From: Roseovarius aestuarii
Lineage (GTDB): Bacteria; Pseudomonadota; Alphaproteobacteria; Rhodobacterales; Rhodobacteraceae
Assembly (NCBI GenBank): GCA_027214255.1
Contig: JAPWHL010000013.1
Coordinates: 1 to 64,000, forward strand
Reading direction: 5' to 3'
Length of the DNA stretch: 64,000 nucleotides
Shown here piece by piece: positions 1 through 9,079 of this stretch (position 1 is the first letter of the stretch; each line of letters begins with the position of its first letter). The translations under genes were made by a program, and so were the position numbers. Under the pieces are notes generated by a model. It was not told where the DNA came from. It was given only the letters and a program-made list of their open reading frames with translations, and did not search any database.

Positions 1-351
1 TTGGATCCGTAGACCCGAGACAAAATCAACCGGAAGCGCTTAACTATCAAGCGCAACCCGCCTCTTCAACCCCTAAATTCGTTTGCCTTCCTGACCGTCT
101 TGGCTGCTGCCGTCTGGTCCGTTTGGCGTCCGGCGCTGCGTGTCTGCGTTGCCGTTGAAGGGGGTTCTAGAGTTTGATTGGGGGACCCGCAACCCCTTTT
201 TTACGCAACGGTTACGTTTTTTGCATTTCTCCCGATTTTCCTTGATTGTGAGGGGGTTACGTATCGAAAACTTCTTCAAAATCGGTTTCTGCGCAACTTT
301 GTATCGGCTCTGCCCTCGGTTTAACGGCCGTTTTCTACGTCCGCCTTGATT
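1..351. other. Gene-free AT-rich flank
   Basis: I see no convincing gene here on either strand. The few open frames are short and have no ribosome binding site or recognisable family. A moderately AT-rich stretch with T-runs lies at about 185-310, directly left of the DnaA box at 352. No tRNA, RNase P, tmRNA or SRP RNA hallmark was found by eye. Confidence 0.5.
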
Positions 352-729
352 TTATCCACAGACTCACCCAAGAATCTTCCCGGATTCCTCGAATCCCCCT
401 CGACGGTGGCCGGAAACCACTGCGTGATTCTTCGCGAGTCGGGCGACTGACGCCGGATGCGGGTGTTCTCATGGCCCACACACCCTCGATTCTATGGGAA
501 CCCTGAAAATTGACTCCAAGGATTCGGCTGTGCTGGCCTCCGGTCAGGGAATCTTCGGGGTTCATTTTGGCAACCACCCTGAATCACCCCCGTGCAAGTC
601 TGATCCGAGCATCCTTATGGAGCACCGTTATATGCAGCCCCCAGATTTGCTCTTCGTAGATGGTGGTCAATGCGCCCCGTAGCACAAGCCCCATGGGGCC
701 GAATCCACGGCCCGAAATCCCGGTGAATC
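352..729. promoter_or_regulatory. DnaA box plus GANTC (CcrM-site) cluster
   Basis: A perfect DnaA box TTATCCACA lies at 352-360 and touches the first GANTC site. GANTC occurs at 361, 372, 383, 391, 426, 436, 488, 512, 521, 549 and 581 (eleven in 225 bases), then at 701 and 725. About one per 256 bases is expected by chance. GANTC is the CcrM methylation target that couples gene control to replication in alphaproteobacteria, and some alphaproteobacterial origins carry several copies. The inverted repeat GGATTC-CTC-GAATCC spans 382-396. A replication origin or methylation-controlled locus is an inference: the neighbours are not the usual origin neighbours (hemE, parAB, gidA), and no initiator gene is visible. 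Confidence 0.45.
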
Positions 730-890
730 GGTCTCTCTATATATAGGAGTGAGTTTGCCGTAATTTCGGAGAGCCTGAACGCAAACAAGTGCAGCGCGGC
801 GCGGCAGTGCGTCAGGGGCATTTCGCACCCCGCAAAACAGTGGGCTAGCCACCCTTTGGATTTACCCGGTCTTTTCGATATATATATGGT

Positions 891-918
891 GAGGCCCGGA
901 CAATCCCGACCGGGCCTC
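891..918 (-). terminator. Stem-loop downstream of the glutamate-synthase-like gene
   Basis: GAGGCCCGG (891-899) and CCGGGCCTC (910-918) form a perfect 9-bp stem with a 10-nt loop, 16 bases past the stop codon of the leftward gene. The downstream sequence on that strand is AU-rich (ATATATAT) rather than a clean U-run, so this is a plausible but not textbook terminator. Confidence 0.6.
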
Positions 919-933
919 TGCGCATGTACAGTA

Positions 934-2427
934 TTATGTCTCTGGCGACACTTGATGGCTGGGCCGAATCTTGTTCATCGGAACCGAGCTGCCATCGGCC
1001 TGCACGATCCGCACATGTCGCCGCCGCATCTGGCGCGGCTCGGCAACCCCAACAGAATGAGCAATGGTCTCCACCTCTTTGATGATGGATTTGGCGTAAT
1101 GCGCCACCTTCTCAAACTTGTCCTCGACCACCAGACCTTTTTGCAACCGCGCGTCATGGGTGGTGATTCCGGTGGGGCACGTGTTGCGATTACATTTCAA
1201 CGCCTGAATGCAGCCAAGGCTGAACATGAACCCACGCGCCGAGGTCACAATATCCGCACCTGCACATATAGCCCACGCGACATCGCTGGGATTGACCAGT
1301 TTGCCACTGGCAATAATCCGAATCCGATCCTTCAACCCATGCCGATCACGCAGATCCACCATCCGGGGCAGGGCATCACGCAGCGACATACCCACCAAAT
1401 CGATCAATGGCATCGGCGATGCACCTGTGCCGCCCTCGCCGCCATCTACCGTAATGAAATCCGGCGCGCATTCAGGGCCACGTTGATTTATCAAATCAAA
1501 CAAAGGCGCCCATCCACTGCTGGCCCCCAATACCGTTTTGATCCCCACAGGTTTACCCGTCACCTTGCGAATATGGGTCAGTATATTCAGCAGTTCGTCG
1601 AAATCATTCACATCTAGGTGCCGATTGGGCGAGATGCTGTCCTGCCCAACACCGATCCCGCGAATCTCGGCGATTTCCGGCGTTACCTTTTCACCGGGCA
1701 GAATACCGCCCTTGCCGGGCTTGGCCCCTTGGGCCAGCTTTAGCTCGAACATCACTACCTGAGGATGCGCAGCGATCTCTCGCAAGCGGTCATCACTTAA
1801 ATGGCCTTCTGCGTCGCGAACGCCATACTTGGCGGTCCCGATCTGAAAGACAATGTCGCATCCGCCACTCAGGTGATAAGGCGACAAACCACCCTCCCCC
1901 GTATTCAACCAAATCCCCGCCTTGGCCGCACCCCGGCTTAGCGCCTCGACAGCAGGGCGCGAAATAGCTCCAAAACTCATTCCGGAAATGTTGAAAATTG
2001 ATTTGGCGGTATAAGGTGTATCGGCTTGGGCCCCGATCACCATCGGTTCCGTCGTCGCAAACTGATCATTCAGCGGGGGAAAGGCGGCCGGCACAAAGAT
2101 TGCTGTACCGGGTATCGCCAGATTTCGAGTGCTTCCAAAGGCCACTGTATTATTGCCACCGTGCGCCGCGTGTTTCACCCAATCGCGCTGAGCCCGGTTA
2201 AACGGCATCTCCTCGCGATCCATCGCGAAAAAGTACTGACGGAAAAACTCGCCCAGTTCTGTAAAGAACCCTCGAAATCGCCCGATCACAGGATAATTAC
2301 GCCGGATGGCATCGCCAGTTTGGCTACGGTCTATAATGAAGAAAGCGATCACGATTAGAAACGCCACGCCCAATGCCATAACAAACAGCAGTACCATCAC
2401 TTGTATAAGTGGCATAACCCAATCCAT
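934..2427 (-). CDS. FMN-binding glutamate synthase family protein
   Basis: 497 aa. Residues about 5-32 form one hydrophobic membrane segment, followed by the FMN-binding (beta/alpha)8 domain of glutamate synthase (GltB central/FMN domain). Visible motifs are KPGKGGILPGEKVT, GIKTVLGASSGW, the glycine-rich TVDGGEGGTGASP, and the cysteine motif CIQALKCNRNTCP, whose C-x5-C-x4-C spacing matches the [3Fe-4S] site of glutamate synthase. It lacks the glutaminase domain and so cannot be a complete glutamate synthase. Stand-alone versions are common in proteobacteria, and their physiological reaction is not settled. It is monocistronic, with a stem-loop after the stop. The assignment to family is secure; the function is not. 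Confidence 0.9.
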   Translation of the reverse strand: MDWVMPLIQVMVLLFVMALGVAFLIVIAFFIIDRSQTGDAIRRNYPVIGRFRGFFTELGEFFRQYFFAMDREEMPFNRAQRDWVKHAAHGGNNTVAFGSTRNLAIPGTAIFVPAAFPPLNDQFATTEPMVIGAQADTPYTAKSIFNISGMSFGAISRPAVEALSRGAAKAGIWLNTGEGGLSPYHLSGGCDIVFQIGTAKYGVRDAEGHLSDDRLREIAAHPQVVMFELKLAQGAKPGKGGILPGEKVTPEIAEIRGIGVGQDSISPNRHLDVNDFDELLNILTHIRKVTGKPVGIKTVLGASSGWAPLFDLINQRGPECAPDFITVDGGEGGTGASPMPLIDLVGMSLRDALPRMVDLRDRHGLKDRIRIIASGKLVNPSDVAWAICAGADIVTSARGFMFSLGCIQALKCNRNTCPTGITTHDARLQKGLVVEDKFEKVAHYAKSIIKEVETIAHSVGVAEPRQMRRRHVRIVQADGSSVPMNKIRPSHQVSPET

Positions 2428-2765
2428 CGCACATCGCCCCTGTTGCTGACCTATTCAATGACCAAGCACACTGCGTGGAATTCCGTCCAGCTTCAAGGCA
2501 GGGCCGTACAAAGGATCGCGATTAGGGATTTGGCATCGCCACTGTCCTGACGATCGGTTCTCCGGACTTTTACGCCAAGCATCTAACGGACCGCGCCGGG
2601 GCGCTTTGTACTAAGTCAAGCAATCTAAAACCCCAATGTATCGCGATGATGTTCCCACGCAGCGCATTCATCAAGAACCGGTAGTTTTTTTTGGGGAGGG
2701 CCCGGAGGCAGGGGCGTGGGTGGCCCCGCTTTCAAAAGCACAGCCACCCTATCAAGGTCATCGCC
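2428..2765. other. Intergenic region
   Basis: 338 bases between two leftward genes. It should hold the promoter of the glutamate-synthase-like gene at its left end. A run of eight T (about 2685-2692) on the plus strand is the only notable tract. I see no RNA gene and no credible small ORF. Confidence 0.4.
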
Positions 2766-3449
2766 TTAACGTTTGTGAATCACCGCAACCTGATCGCGAC
2801 GCTTCTTTTGAAACTTCGCCGGGTGCACGATACAGGCGGAAATATCGGGGATAAGCGCGTTGAACCCTTCGGCTATTGCCGCGTCAGAGTGCTCGAACGT
2901 GCGGTTATCGATAAACGAGCGCAGCAAATCTGCGGTCTTGGTGATACCGTCTATTTCATATGGGGGTGGTTGCCAACGTAGATCCTCAATCACATACAAC
3001 CCACCCGACGCCAGTTTGGGGAAAATCTCAAGAAACGCATTTTGCTGATGGTGGCTGGCGTGGCTGGCGTCGTCGATCACGATATCCGGCGTTGGAATAT
3101 CTGCCGCCACCGCCGCGATCTGCGCCCGGTCATCCATATCGCAGCGATGAAAGGTAAACCGATCATCCTTGAACCATGAAAAGTCTGAAACATCCAATCC
3201 GTGAATGTTCGCCTTTGGAAAATACTCCAGCCACATACGGATTGATGGCAGATCGGTTGTCTTGCGGTCCTTATCAATTCCGTGCTCGGGGCCCCCAATC
3301 AAAAGACCCATTTCCAAAAACGTGATCTTGCGATTCCGGTAGGGGTGGAACAACATATGATACAGTTCTGTATATCGGTGCTTGGTCGAGCCTTTGTCCG
3401 AGCCGTATTGATCGGCCAGATCTGTCAGGTTGATTTGCTTGGTTGTCAT
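2766..3449 (-). CDS. Class I SAM-dependent methyltransferase
   Basis: 227 aa, a single Rossmann-type methyltransferase domain. The N-terminus (LADQYGSDKGS, then FLEMGLLIGG) resembles the sugar O-methyltransferase group that includes mycinamicin-type and related enzymes, where the conserved 'YGSDKG...H.Y' stretch precedes the SAM motif. The acidic VIDDASHASHHQQN segment (about residues 124-138) matches the metal/SAM-binding part of that group. A typical role is methylation of a sugar on a polysaccharide or secondary metabolite; the substrate here is unknown. It lies 48 bases downstream of a glycosyltransferase on the same strand, which supports a surface-glycan role. Confidence 0.75.
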   Translation of the reverse strand: MTTKQINLTDLADQYGSDKGSTKHRYTELYHMLFHPYRNRKITFLEMGLLIGGPEHGIDKDRKTTDLPSIRMWLEYFPKANIHGLDVSDFSWFKDDRFTFHRCDMDDRAQIAAVAADIPTPDIVIDDASHASHHQQNAFLEIFPKLASGGLYVIEDLRWQPPPYEIDGITKTADLLRSFIDNRTFEHSDAAIAEGFNALIPDISACIVHPAKFQKKRRDQVAVIHKR

Positions 3450-3497
3450 CGCCTTGTCATCCCCTGCTGTCAGCTTGGATGCCCGATGTATCGGGCC

Positions 3498-4355
3498 TTA
3501 TTCTACGGCTTCTGGGTTTTTCTTGGATTTGACCGGCGCAGCGTGCGGGTCAATGCCGTGCTTTTTCAGCAGGTGGTCGATTAATCCGCCCTCTTCCGGC
3601 AGGCCGCCCGGCAGGCTCGCTAGAAACTCGCGGACCCGACGACCATAAAGATGAATAGACGTGGTGTTTTCGGTCAGATACGCCTCAGCCGAGGCGCGGC
3701 GACCGGCCTTGATCATGCGACGACGCTTTTCAAATGGAATTGGATACAAAACCTCCTGCGGGAAGGCGTATTTGTCCTCACCAGTTTTGTGGACATAATG
3801 CGTCACGGCCTGCGGCCCCCAGACACCCCAGGGCAGTTCACTACAATGAACCGGCGTTCCCGCATCGGCCTTGGCCTGCAGCTTGGCCTTTGCGCTGTCG
3901 CTGTACCATTCCGGAATACTATATTCATCACGCGTCATTGCCAGCAACCCAGCCAAAGCCGGGCTTTCTGGTGGCAAGCCCAAAACACCACCATTTATGT
4001 GGCTTTCGCTTTCCCAGCCATAGTAGTGGCCTGTTTCGGTGACGAAGGGTTTAACGCAATATGCGTCCGTATCGGCCCAGATGGTGGGGCGCGCAGCATC
4101 CGTTAAAAGATGATAGCGGAACACATCCGAAAACAATGCCAATGATCCTGTGCGGCCATGCTGGATGAATTCGTCGCGTTTCAGGACGGCATCACCATGC
4201 ACCACGGCGGCCCCTTCAGGCACATTCTGGACCGGACCATAGTGATACAAGGTCACGTCGTGACCCGCGTCCAGAAACGACTGAACACACAACTGTTCAA
4301 CATAGCTGAGAGGTCCTTCGACCCACAGCATCGCGATGTGATGTAATTTACTCAT
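3498..4355 (-). CDS. Glycosyltransferase with DXD motif (capsule/Gly_transf_sug-like)
   Basis: 285 aa from the ATG at 4355 (MSKLHHIAMLW). The frame is open upstream, but the extension has no family-like sequence. The order resembles small GT32/Gly_transf_sug proteins: an N-terminal beta strand, GHDVTLYHYGP, then LFSDVFRYHLL and the catalytic-type DTDAYC (about residues 110-120). These enzymes transfer a hexose from a nucleotide sugar in the cytoplasm. The lysine-rich tail (PVKSKKNPEAVE) is probably disordered. It is likely co-transcribed with the downstream methyltransferase. Donor and acceptor cannot be read from the sequence. Confidence 0.7.
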   Translation of the reverse strand: MSKLHHIAMLWVEGPLSYVEQLCVQSFLDAGHDVTLYHYGPVQNVPEGAAVVHGDAVLKRDEFIQHGRTGSLALFSDVFRYHLLTDAARPTIWADTDAYCVKPFVTETGHYYGWESESHINGGVLGLPPESPALAGLLAMTRDEYSIPEWYSDSAKAKLQAKADAGTPVHCSELPWGVWGPQAVTHYVHKTGEDKYAFPQEVLYPIPFEKRRRMIKAGRRASAEAYLTENTTSIHLYGRRVREFLASLPGGLPEEGGLIDHLLKKHGIDPHAAPVKSKKNPEAVE

Positions 4356-4473
4356 AAGGTGGGACTGCCCCCGCTTGCCTATATATGCCTCGTGCGCGCC
4401 CGTTTTTCGGGTCTTTGCTGCATTAACGATAACCAGTCGCCGATAAGCGCGCAATCAAGATCGCCGCCAAGGC

Positions 4474-4570
4474 GTGTCGCCATGCAATTATTTCAGCAAG
4501 TCTACACAAAAGTGATTCACCCAAGCCACATTTTTGACTAACATCCGAGCCAGATGTGTCGCCCTGCAAT
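4474..4570. repeat. Imperfect 15-base direct repeat in a divergent promoter region
   Basis: GTGTCGCCATGCAAT (4474-4488) recurs as GTGTCGCCCTGCAAT (4556-4570), 14 of 15 identical, 82 bases apart. It lies in the gap between two divergent glycosyltransferase genes, so it could be a regulator site. No known consensus was recognised. Confidence 0.35.
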
Positions 4571-4676
4571 CAGGAAACGCACCCAAGGCACACCGGATGG
4601 CGCGCGTTGTTGCGCCATGTCGCCCGATCGGATGCGCGGCCAAACGCTTTGACACCCGCAAACAGATGGGGACTAC

Positions 4677-5792
4677 ATGGACAGTCAACCAATCACACCG
4701 CTTTCCTTTTGCGTCATGCCATCACGGTCCGTGCGGCGCGAAAAGCCGGGTGGATATGACAATTGGGATAACAAGCCGCGCAGCGCCTTTGATGACAACA
4801 CCCTGTTCTATGATGTCTTTCAATCGGCCGTGCCGGGCACCGTCTATGCCGTTGGCCCCCCGGTCAAGCGGAGCTTTCGCCGCTTCCTGAAATCCGCGCA
4901 GATAACGCTGGATGGCACCGCCGCCACGATGAACGAGATCAGCCAGTCACGACGCGCCTCATTAATCGAGATCACGGCGCCCGTGGAGGATCCGCGCGTG
5001 CTTGGCATTACGCATCCGCAGATATGCTTCAACGTCGCGATCGGCCCCTCACAGTTGCAGCGCTATGCGGGCCTGCGCGCTATGTTTACGCTGACGCGCA
5101 ACAACACGCTGGACTGGGTGCGCGACTGGGCGCGGTTTCATGTGGAAACCCAGGGCGTTGAAGCCATCGTTCTCTATGACAACGCGTCGGACCATTACGG
5201 CAATGACGCGCTGGCCGAGGTGTTGGACCAGGTCAGCGGGCTGAAGGCGTTCAACGTGGTTTCTGCGCCGTTCCAATATGGACCCATTGGCCTTGGCCGC
5301 GAATTGACCAGCGCCCGCTACTTGCAATTCGGCGTTTTCGAGATCACCCGCTTGCGCTTTTTACTGAAGGCAACGGGCGTGTTGAACATGGATATCGATG
5401 AAATGGCTTATAGCCCCAAGGGCACCACCGTGTTCGAGGCCGCCGCCAACAGCAAGGCCGGATTCCTCACCCTACCCGGCAGCTGGCGCTATCCCGAACC
5501 CGGCGCACCATTATTGCATGCCTCGCACACGTTGCGCGGCGCGGGCGAGGAGGATGAGGTGTACCCCAAGTGGTGCATCGTGCCAGACGGGCCGCAACAG
5601 GGCAAAGCCTGGCGCACCCACGGCATCAAGGGCCTGCCTGATCAAGAGCAGGAGGGCTATGGCTTTTTCCATTGTAGGATGATCTCGGAAAGCTGGCATT
5701 ACGACCGCTCTGAATACACCGACATGACGCTGGAGGCGGACCCGCTAGCGCAATCCGTGCTGGGCAGCGCGCTCATGGGCGCAGCAGCGTAA
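4677..5792 (+). CDS. Glycosyltransferase family 2/92-like protein
   Basis: 371 aa. The first 125 residues have no recognisable domain. From about residue 130 the sequence resembles the GT92/Glyco_tranf_2_4 group (NTLDWVRDWARFHVETQG, then EAIVLYDNASDHY), followed by the metal-binding motif in NMDIDEMAY (about residues 237-245). Such enzymes add a sugar to a surface polysaccharide or lipid from the cytoplasmic side. The gene is divergent from the 4355 glycosyltransferase. Its 3' end overlaps the convergent sulfotransferase gene by 20 bases. Confidence 0.7.
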   Translation: MDSQPITPLSFCVMPSRSVRREKPGGYDNWDNKPRSAFDDNTLFYDVFQSAVPGTVYAVGPPVKRSFRRFLKSAQITLDGTAATMNEISQSRRASLIEITAPVEDPRVLGITHPQICFNVAIGPSQLQRYAGLRAMFTLTRNNTLDWVRDWARFHVETQGVEAIVLYDNASDHYGNDALAEVLDQVSGLKAFNVVSAPFQYGPIGLGRELTSARYLQFGVFEITRLRFLLKATGVLNMDIDEMAYSPKGTTVFEAAANSKAGFLTLPGSWRYPEPGAPLLHASHTLRGAGEEDEVYPKWCIVPDGPQQGKAWRTHGIKGLPDQEQEGYGFFHCRMISESWHYDRSEYTDMTLEADPLAQSVLGSALMGAAA

Positions 5793-6705
5793 CTCGCTTG
5801 CGCAACCCAATCTCGGCAACGTCCTTTTCATAGGTGCGGGTCAGGTGAGCCCTCTCGGATTCGCTCCACGGATCATAGCCCGGATACTCAGGGCCTCTGG
5901 GATAGGCCTCCTGAATTTCCACGCGACGCGCTAGCGCCGCATCGCCGCCGTGGCGCTCGATCTCGATCAAAAGCTCCTGCACAGCACGATGGCTGGCCGA
6001 CGGCCGCCCGCGCCCGCGCTTGGGCGCAACCAGCGTCGAGGGGTCAATCGCCGGCCCACATAGGTTACCGATCACCGTATTCGAAAGCGCGCGAAAATCC
6101 TCGTGTCGCCAAATAGTCATATGCGCATCGGGAAAGCAGCTGAGCACCAGATCGATAAACCCCGTCCAACTAGGCAAATTCGACAAAACGGCGCGCTTCA
6201 TTTGCGCCTCTTTGATAACATTTTCACCCGAAGCAGACCGCAAAAACTCAATAAACGTGGAGGCAAAAAAGTCCGCATAATTGCGGACCGCGATATGCAC
6301 CTCGGTTACGGGATAGGGAATGTTCTGCGCAAAAATCGGAATCAACGTTTTACGCCGACCATAGAGCAAACCCGAGCGCACACAGTGCCCGCTATGACCC
6401 GGCATATTTTCATCCGACAGCACAATCCGCTCACCCGGGCCCGCGCCAATGCCTTGAAAAAATGACTTGGCCATCTTCGCCAGTTTTTCGTCGGATATCT
6501 TGGTCTTGTAATTCAGGCCCAGCTTTTCATAACCGTTCAATTGCGTAGGAAACGTGTATTCCTTGCGCGTATCGCGGTGATGCACATAGTAGACGCCGCT
6601 TTTGCGCATCCGTCCGGCATTGCGTTGCAGGATAGATTGTATGTGGCTGGTTGCCGTCTTGTGCACGCCACCATGCACCACCACGTTAGGTGGTTCCTTG
6701 GCCAT
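5773..6705 (-). CDS. Sulfotransferase-like protein
   Basis: 310 aa. The N-terminal VVVHGGVHKTATSHIQS (residues about 7-23) is a P-loop-like 5'-phosphosulfate site of PAPS-dependent sulfotransferases. The later VHIAVRNYADFFAS resembles the 3'-phosphate-binding segment (R and S). Sulfotransferases move sulfate from PAPS to a sugar or lipid. The start at 6705 is supported by GAGGG eight bases upstream. It lies 4 bases after the stop of the hydrolase-glycosyltransferase fusion, so the two form an operon. A role in sulfating the glycan made by the neighbours is inferred. Confidence 0.65.
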   Translation of the reverse strand: MAKEPPNVVVHGGVHKTATSHIQSILQRNAGRMRKSGVYYVHHRDTRKEYTFPTQLNGYEKLGLNYKTKISDEKLAKMAKSFFQGIGAGPGERIVLSDENMPGHSGHCVRSGLLYGRRKTLIPIFAQNIPYPVTEVHIAVRNYADFFASTFIEFLRSASGENVIKEAQMKRAVLSNLPSWTGFIDLVLSCFPDAHMTIWRHEDFRALSNTVIGNLCGPAIDPSTLVAPKRGRGRPSASHRAVQELLIEIERHGGDAALARRVEIQEAYPRGPEYPGYDPWSESERAHLTRTYEKDVAEIGLRKRVTLLRP

Positions 6706-6709
6706 GATG

Positions 6710-8767
6710 TCAGCCCTCTTGTAGCTCGGGCGCGGCGTTGATCACTTTGATGGCATCGCGAAACGCGTCCCATCCGTCACGGCTGCGCAGGCCCTCGATC
6801 TTGCCCCGATGCCATTCAATAGCGCCAGCATGCAAACGGGCCAGTTCCGGATCTTTCAACAACGCATCCATCTCCTTGCGCAGCCCCGGAAGGCGGGCGT
6901 GGATCGAGGTGTCACGCTCGGAATTATAGTTCATATTGGACCAATACGTGATGCCCTGATCATCGCCGACATGGTTGGTTCGACCGCGATCACGCTTGAC
7001 CAGAAAACTATCAACCGAACGAACAGCATAGTGATGCAGACGCACATAGTCATGGCGGAACCCGTCATAAGCCTTCCAGCCCTGCGATAGATAAAGGTCC
7101 GGCATCGGTTGCCCCCCTCCGTCCACCCAGGCCACGTCGCCCTGATCCAGGTGAAAGGCGGGCCGGTGGATGCGCAACCGCTCAAATCGTTCATTATTGC
7201 GCACCAGCGTTTTCATGCCCAATGCACGGTAATTCGGGTACTCATTCTCGCCGCATCCATGATCGAATTGCTCAATCACCGGCTTGTCTTGATAGGCGAT
7301 CTGGCCACTGTTCCCGAACAGTTTCCAGCAGGCGGAAATCGCATCCGCATCCCCAACTGCGGCAAACAGATCGTCCAGCCGCCCCTTGCCCACACGGATG
7401 TTCAAAAATTCGTCGCAATCGGCACAGATCAACCAATCGGCCTTTTGTACAACTTCCTGATTACGCGCATCCCGCAGGGCGGACCGCTGAGGGCTACCGC
7501 CCGGTTTGAACGGATTTTGACGATGTTGCGCCAAACCCATGGCATCCAGACGCTGCGCGATTAGGTCAGTCCCGTCATCGCAATCATTGGTATAAATCAG
7601 GAAATCGGTAAACCCGATTGAACGGTTATAGGCGACCCATTCCAACATGAACGGGCCTTCATTCTTCATGGTGGTCACGATCACCCGGCTACCCGGACCT
7701 TGCTTGGTCGGCGCTTTGCCACCTGCATTCTTGGGCGCGCAAATTTTCGCAATTGGTGCGTTCGTCGGCTCGGCCTTAGCGCGCGCCTTGGCTTTGATCT
7801 TGGGCTGGGCAGCGATATCTGCCATCGCTTCTGGCGACGGGGCGGATGCCTCTTTGATCTTGGTGGCCTGTGCCTCACCCTGCTCTTCTTCCCGGCGCTT
7901 CATCCTGCGCAACCTACGGCGAAATGCCTTGTCAAAGGCTTCGGCGTAGTCTTCACGACCCTTCTCACGAAAATAATTGGACAAAGATCCACGATACCAC
8001 GGTAAATTGCGCCGCCCGCGATACAAGCGGTAAAAATCCTGCTCGGTCAACTCGTCCATGATCGCATGCGTCATGATCGGTTTCAAAGCGTCGATTTTAC
8101 GCAGAAACACCGCCGTCTTATGGCTAGAGAACCAGCATTTGAAAATCCGGATGTTGGCGCCTTCAAAACGCTCGACATGCTTTTGATCCAGCGCATGATA
8201 AGGATCATAAAATACATTGATCCGGCCCGCACCCTTGGTCAGCGCGGCCCCGTCACCCAAAGGCAAGGTCCAATCCTGTCGGCGACCATTTTCATACCGA
8301 GTTTCCCACGGCACCAGATCAGGATCGAGCGTCGTTTGCGGATTGATCGCCACAACATGGGCCCCCGGCACCAAGGACGAAAACACCAGCGATGCGTAAC
8401 CACCCATAGACACACCAGCAAAGACAACCCGTGCATACCCGTCAAAGAACCCGGCCTCGGCCAACGCCTTGAAGCGCGCGATCAAGTCTGCATCACGGTA
8501 CCAATCGCTGACATGCGCCATGACGCCCAAGTGGCTAAACCCGCCATCCTGCGCGAACTTAAAGGCCCAGGGCTCACGCAATACAGAGTCGTCATTCACG
8601 TTGGACAGGTTATCAAACGTCACCAACAACCTGTCCGTTGGTCGCTTGATAAACATCAATGAATGCCTAAGGTTCTTTTCGAAAAAACCCTCACCTTCCG
8701 CGCCGGGGCGAAGATCGTCTAACCAGCGAGGGGTTTCCGGTTCGTCTTGTAATACCTGCTCTGCCAT
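6710..8767 (-). CDS. Alpha/beta-hydrolase-like plus glycosyltransferase (GT2_4) fusion
   Basis: 685 aa in two parts. Residues about 30-250 resemble an alpha/beta hydrolase: the nucleophile elbow GVSMGG at 118-123 (Ser120), then INPQTTLDP, and a late SSHKTAVF that could supply the histidine. Residues about 285-358 are a low-complexity Arg/Lys/Ala/Pro linker. From 361 (RVIVTTMKNEGPFMLEWVAY) a Glyco_tranf_2_4-type domain follows, with ICADCDEF at 447-454 as the metal-binding motif. The hydrolase part may deacylate or act as a carbohydrate esterase, or may be a non-catalytic module. It is the first gene of an operon with the sulfotransferase. The domain assignment is fairly safe; the activity is not. 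Confidence 0.7.
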   Translation of the reverse strand: MAEQVLQDEPETPRWLDDLRPGAEGEGFFEKNLRHSLMFIKRPTDRLLVTFDNLSNVNDDSVLREPWAFKFAQDGGFSHLGVMAHVSDWYRDADLIARFKALAEAGFFDGYARVVFAGVSMGGYASLVFSSLVPGAHVVAINPQTTLDPDLVPWETRYENGRRQDWTLPLGDGAALTKGAGRINVFYDPYHALDQKHVERFEGANIRIFKCWFSSHKTAVFLRKIDALKPIMTHAIMDELTEQDFYRLYRGRRNLPWYRGSLSNYFREKGREDYAEAFDKAFRRRLRRMKRREEEQGEAQATKIKEASAPSPEAMADIAAQPKIKAKARAKAEPTNAPIAKICAPKNAGGKAPTKQGPGSRVIVTTMKNEGPFMLEWVAYNRSIGFTDFLIYTNDCDDGTDLIAQRLDAMGLAQHRQNPFKPGGSPQRSALRDARNQEVVQKADWLICADCDEFLNIRVGKGRLDDLFAAVGDADAISACWKLFGNSGQIAYQDKPVIEQFDHGCGENEYPNYRALGMKTLVRNNERFERLRIHRPAFHLDQGDVAWVDGGGQPMPDLYLSQGWKAYDGFRHDYVRLHHYAVRSVDSFLVKRDRGRTNHVGDDQGITYWSNMNYNSERDTSIHARLPGLRKEMDALLKDPELARLHAGAIEWHRGKIEGLRSRDGWDAFRDAIKVINAAPELQEG

Positions 8768-9079
8768 CGATCCAACTTTGTGCTGCGTCTCAATTTTCGA
8801 CCCGCTTTGGTGCTGGCCTGCCTGTTTTCAGGAACTATAAGACGCCAGCGCCCATGCTCGCAACATATCTCTCAAATGAAGATTATTGTTTCGCGAACCG
8901 AAACATCGCAGTCACAGCGCATTATGCAACTCTTGCGCAATGGGTATTTATACCAAGAAAAAGCAGAACGCCCCGCTTTTCATCTTTCTGCAAATACCTT
9001 GCCGAAGGCGGCGCAACAGATCTACCCGCGCGCCGCACAACGATGTTTAACGCGCCTTCCACACATCCCAAAGAACAGG
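8768..9079. other. Intergenic region between clpB and the fusion gene
   Basis: About 310 bases that should contain the promoter of the leftward hydrolase-glycosyltransferase gene. A rightward frame is open from 8854 to 9105, but it has no ribosome binding site or family resemblance and I do not call it. Nothing else recognised. Confidence 0.4.

Noticed and set aside
586..890. Structured RNA gene (RNase P, tmRNA, 6S, SRP)
   Set aside because: None of the hallmark conserved segments of these RNAs was found by eye.
856..1617. Long rightward frame over the glutamate-synthase-like gene
   Set aside because: It is antisense to a gene with clear family motifs, and its own protein has no recognisable domain.
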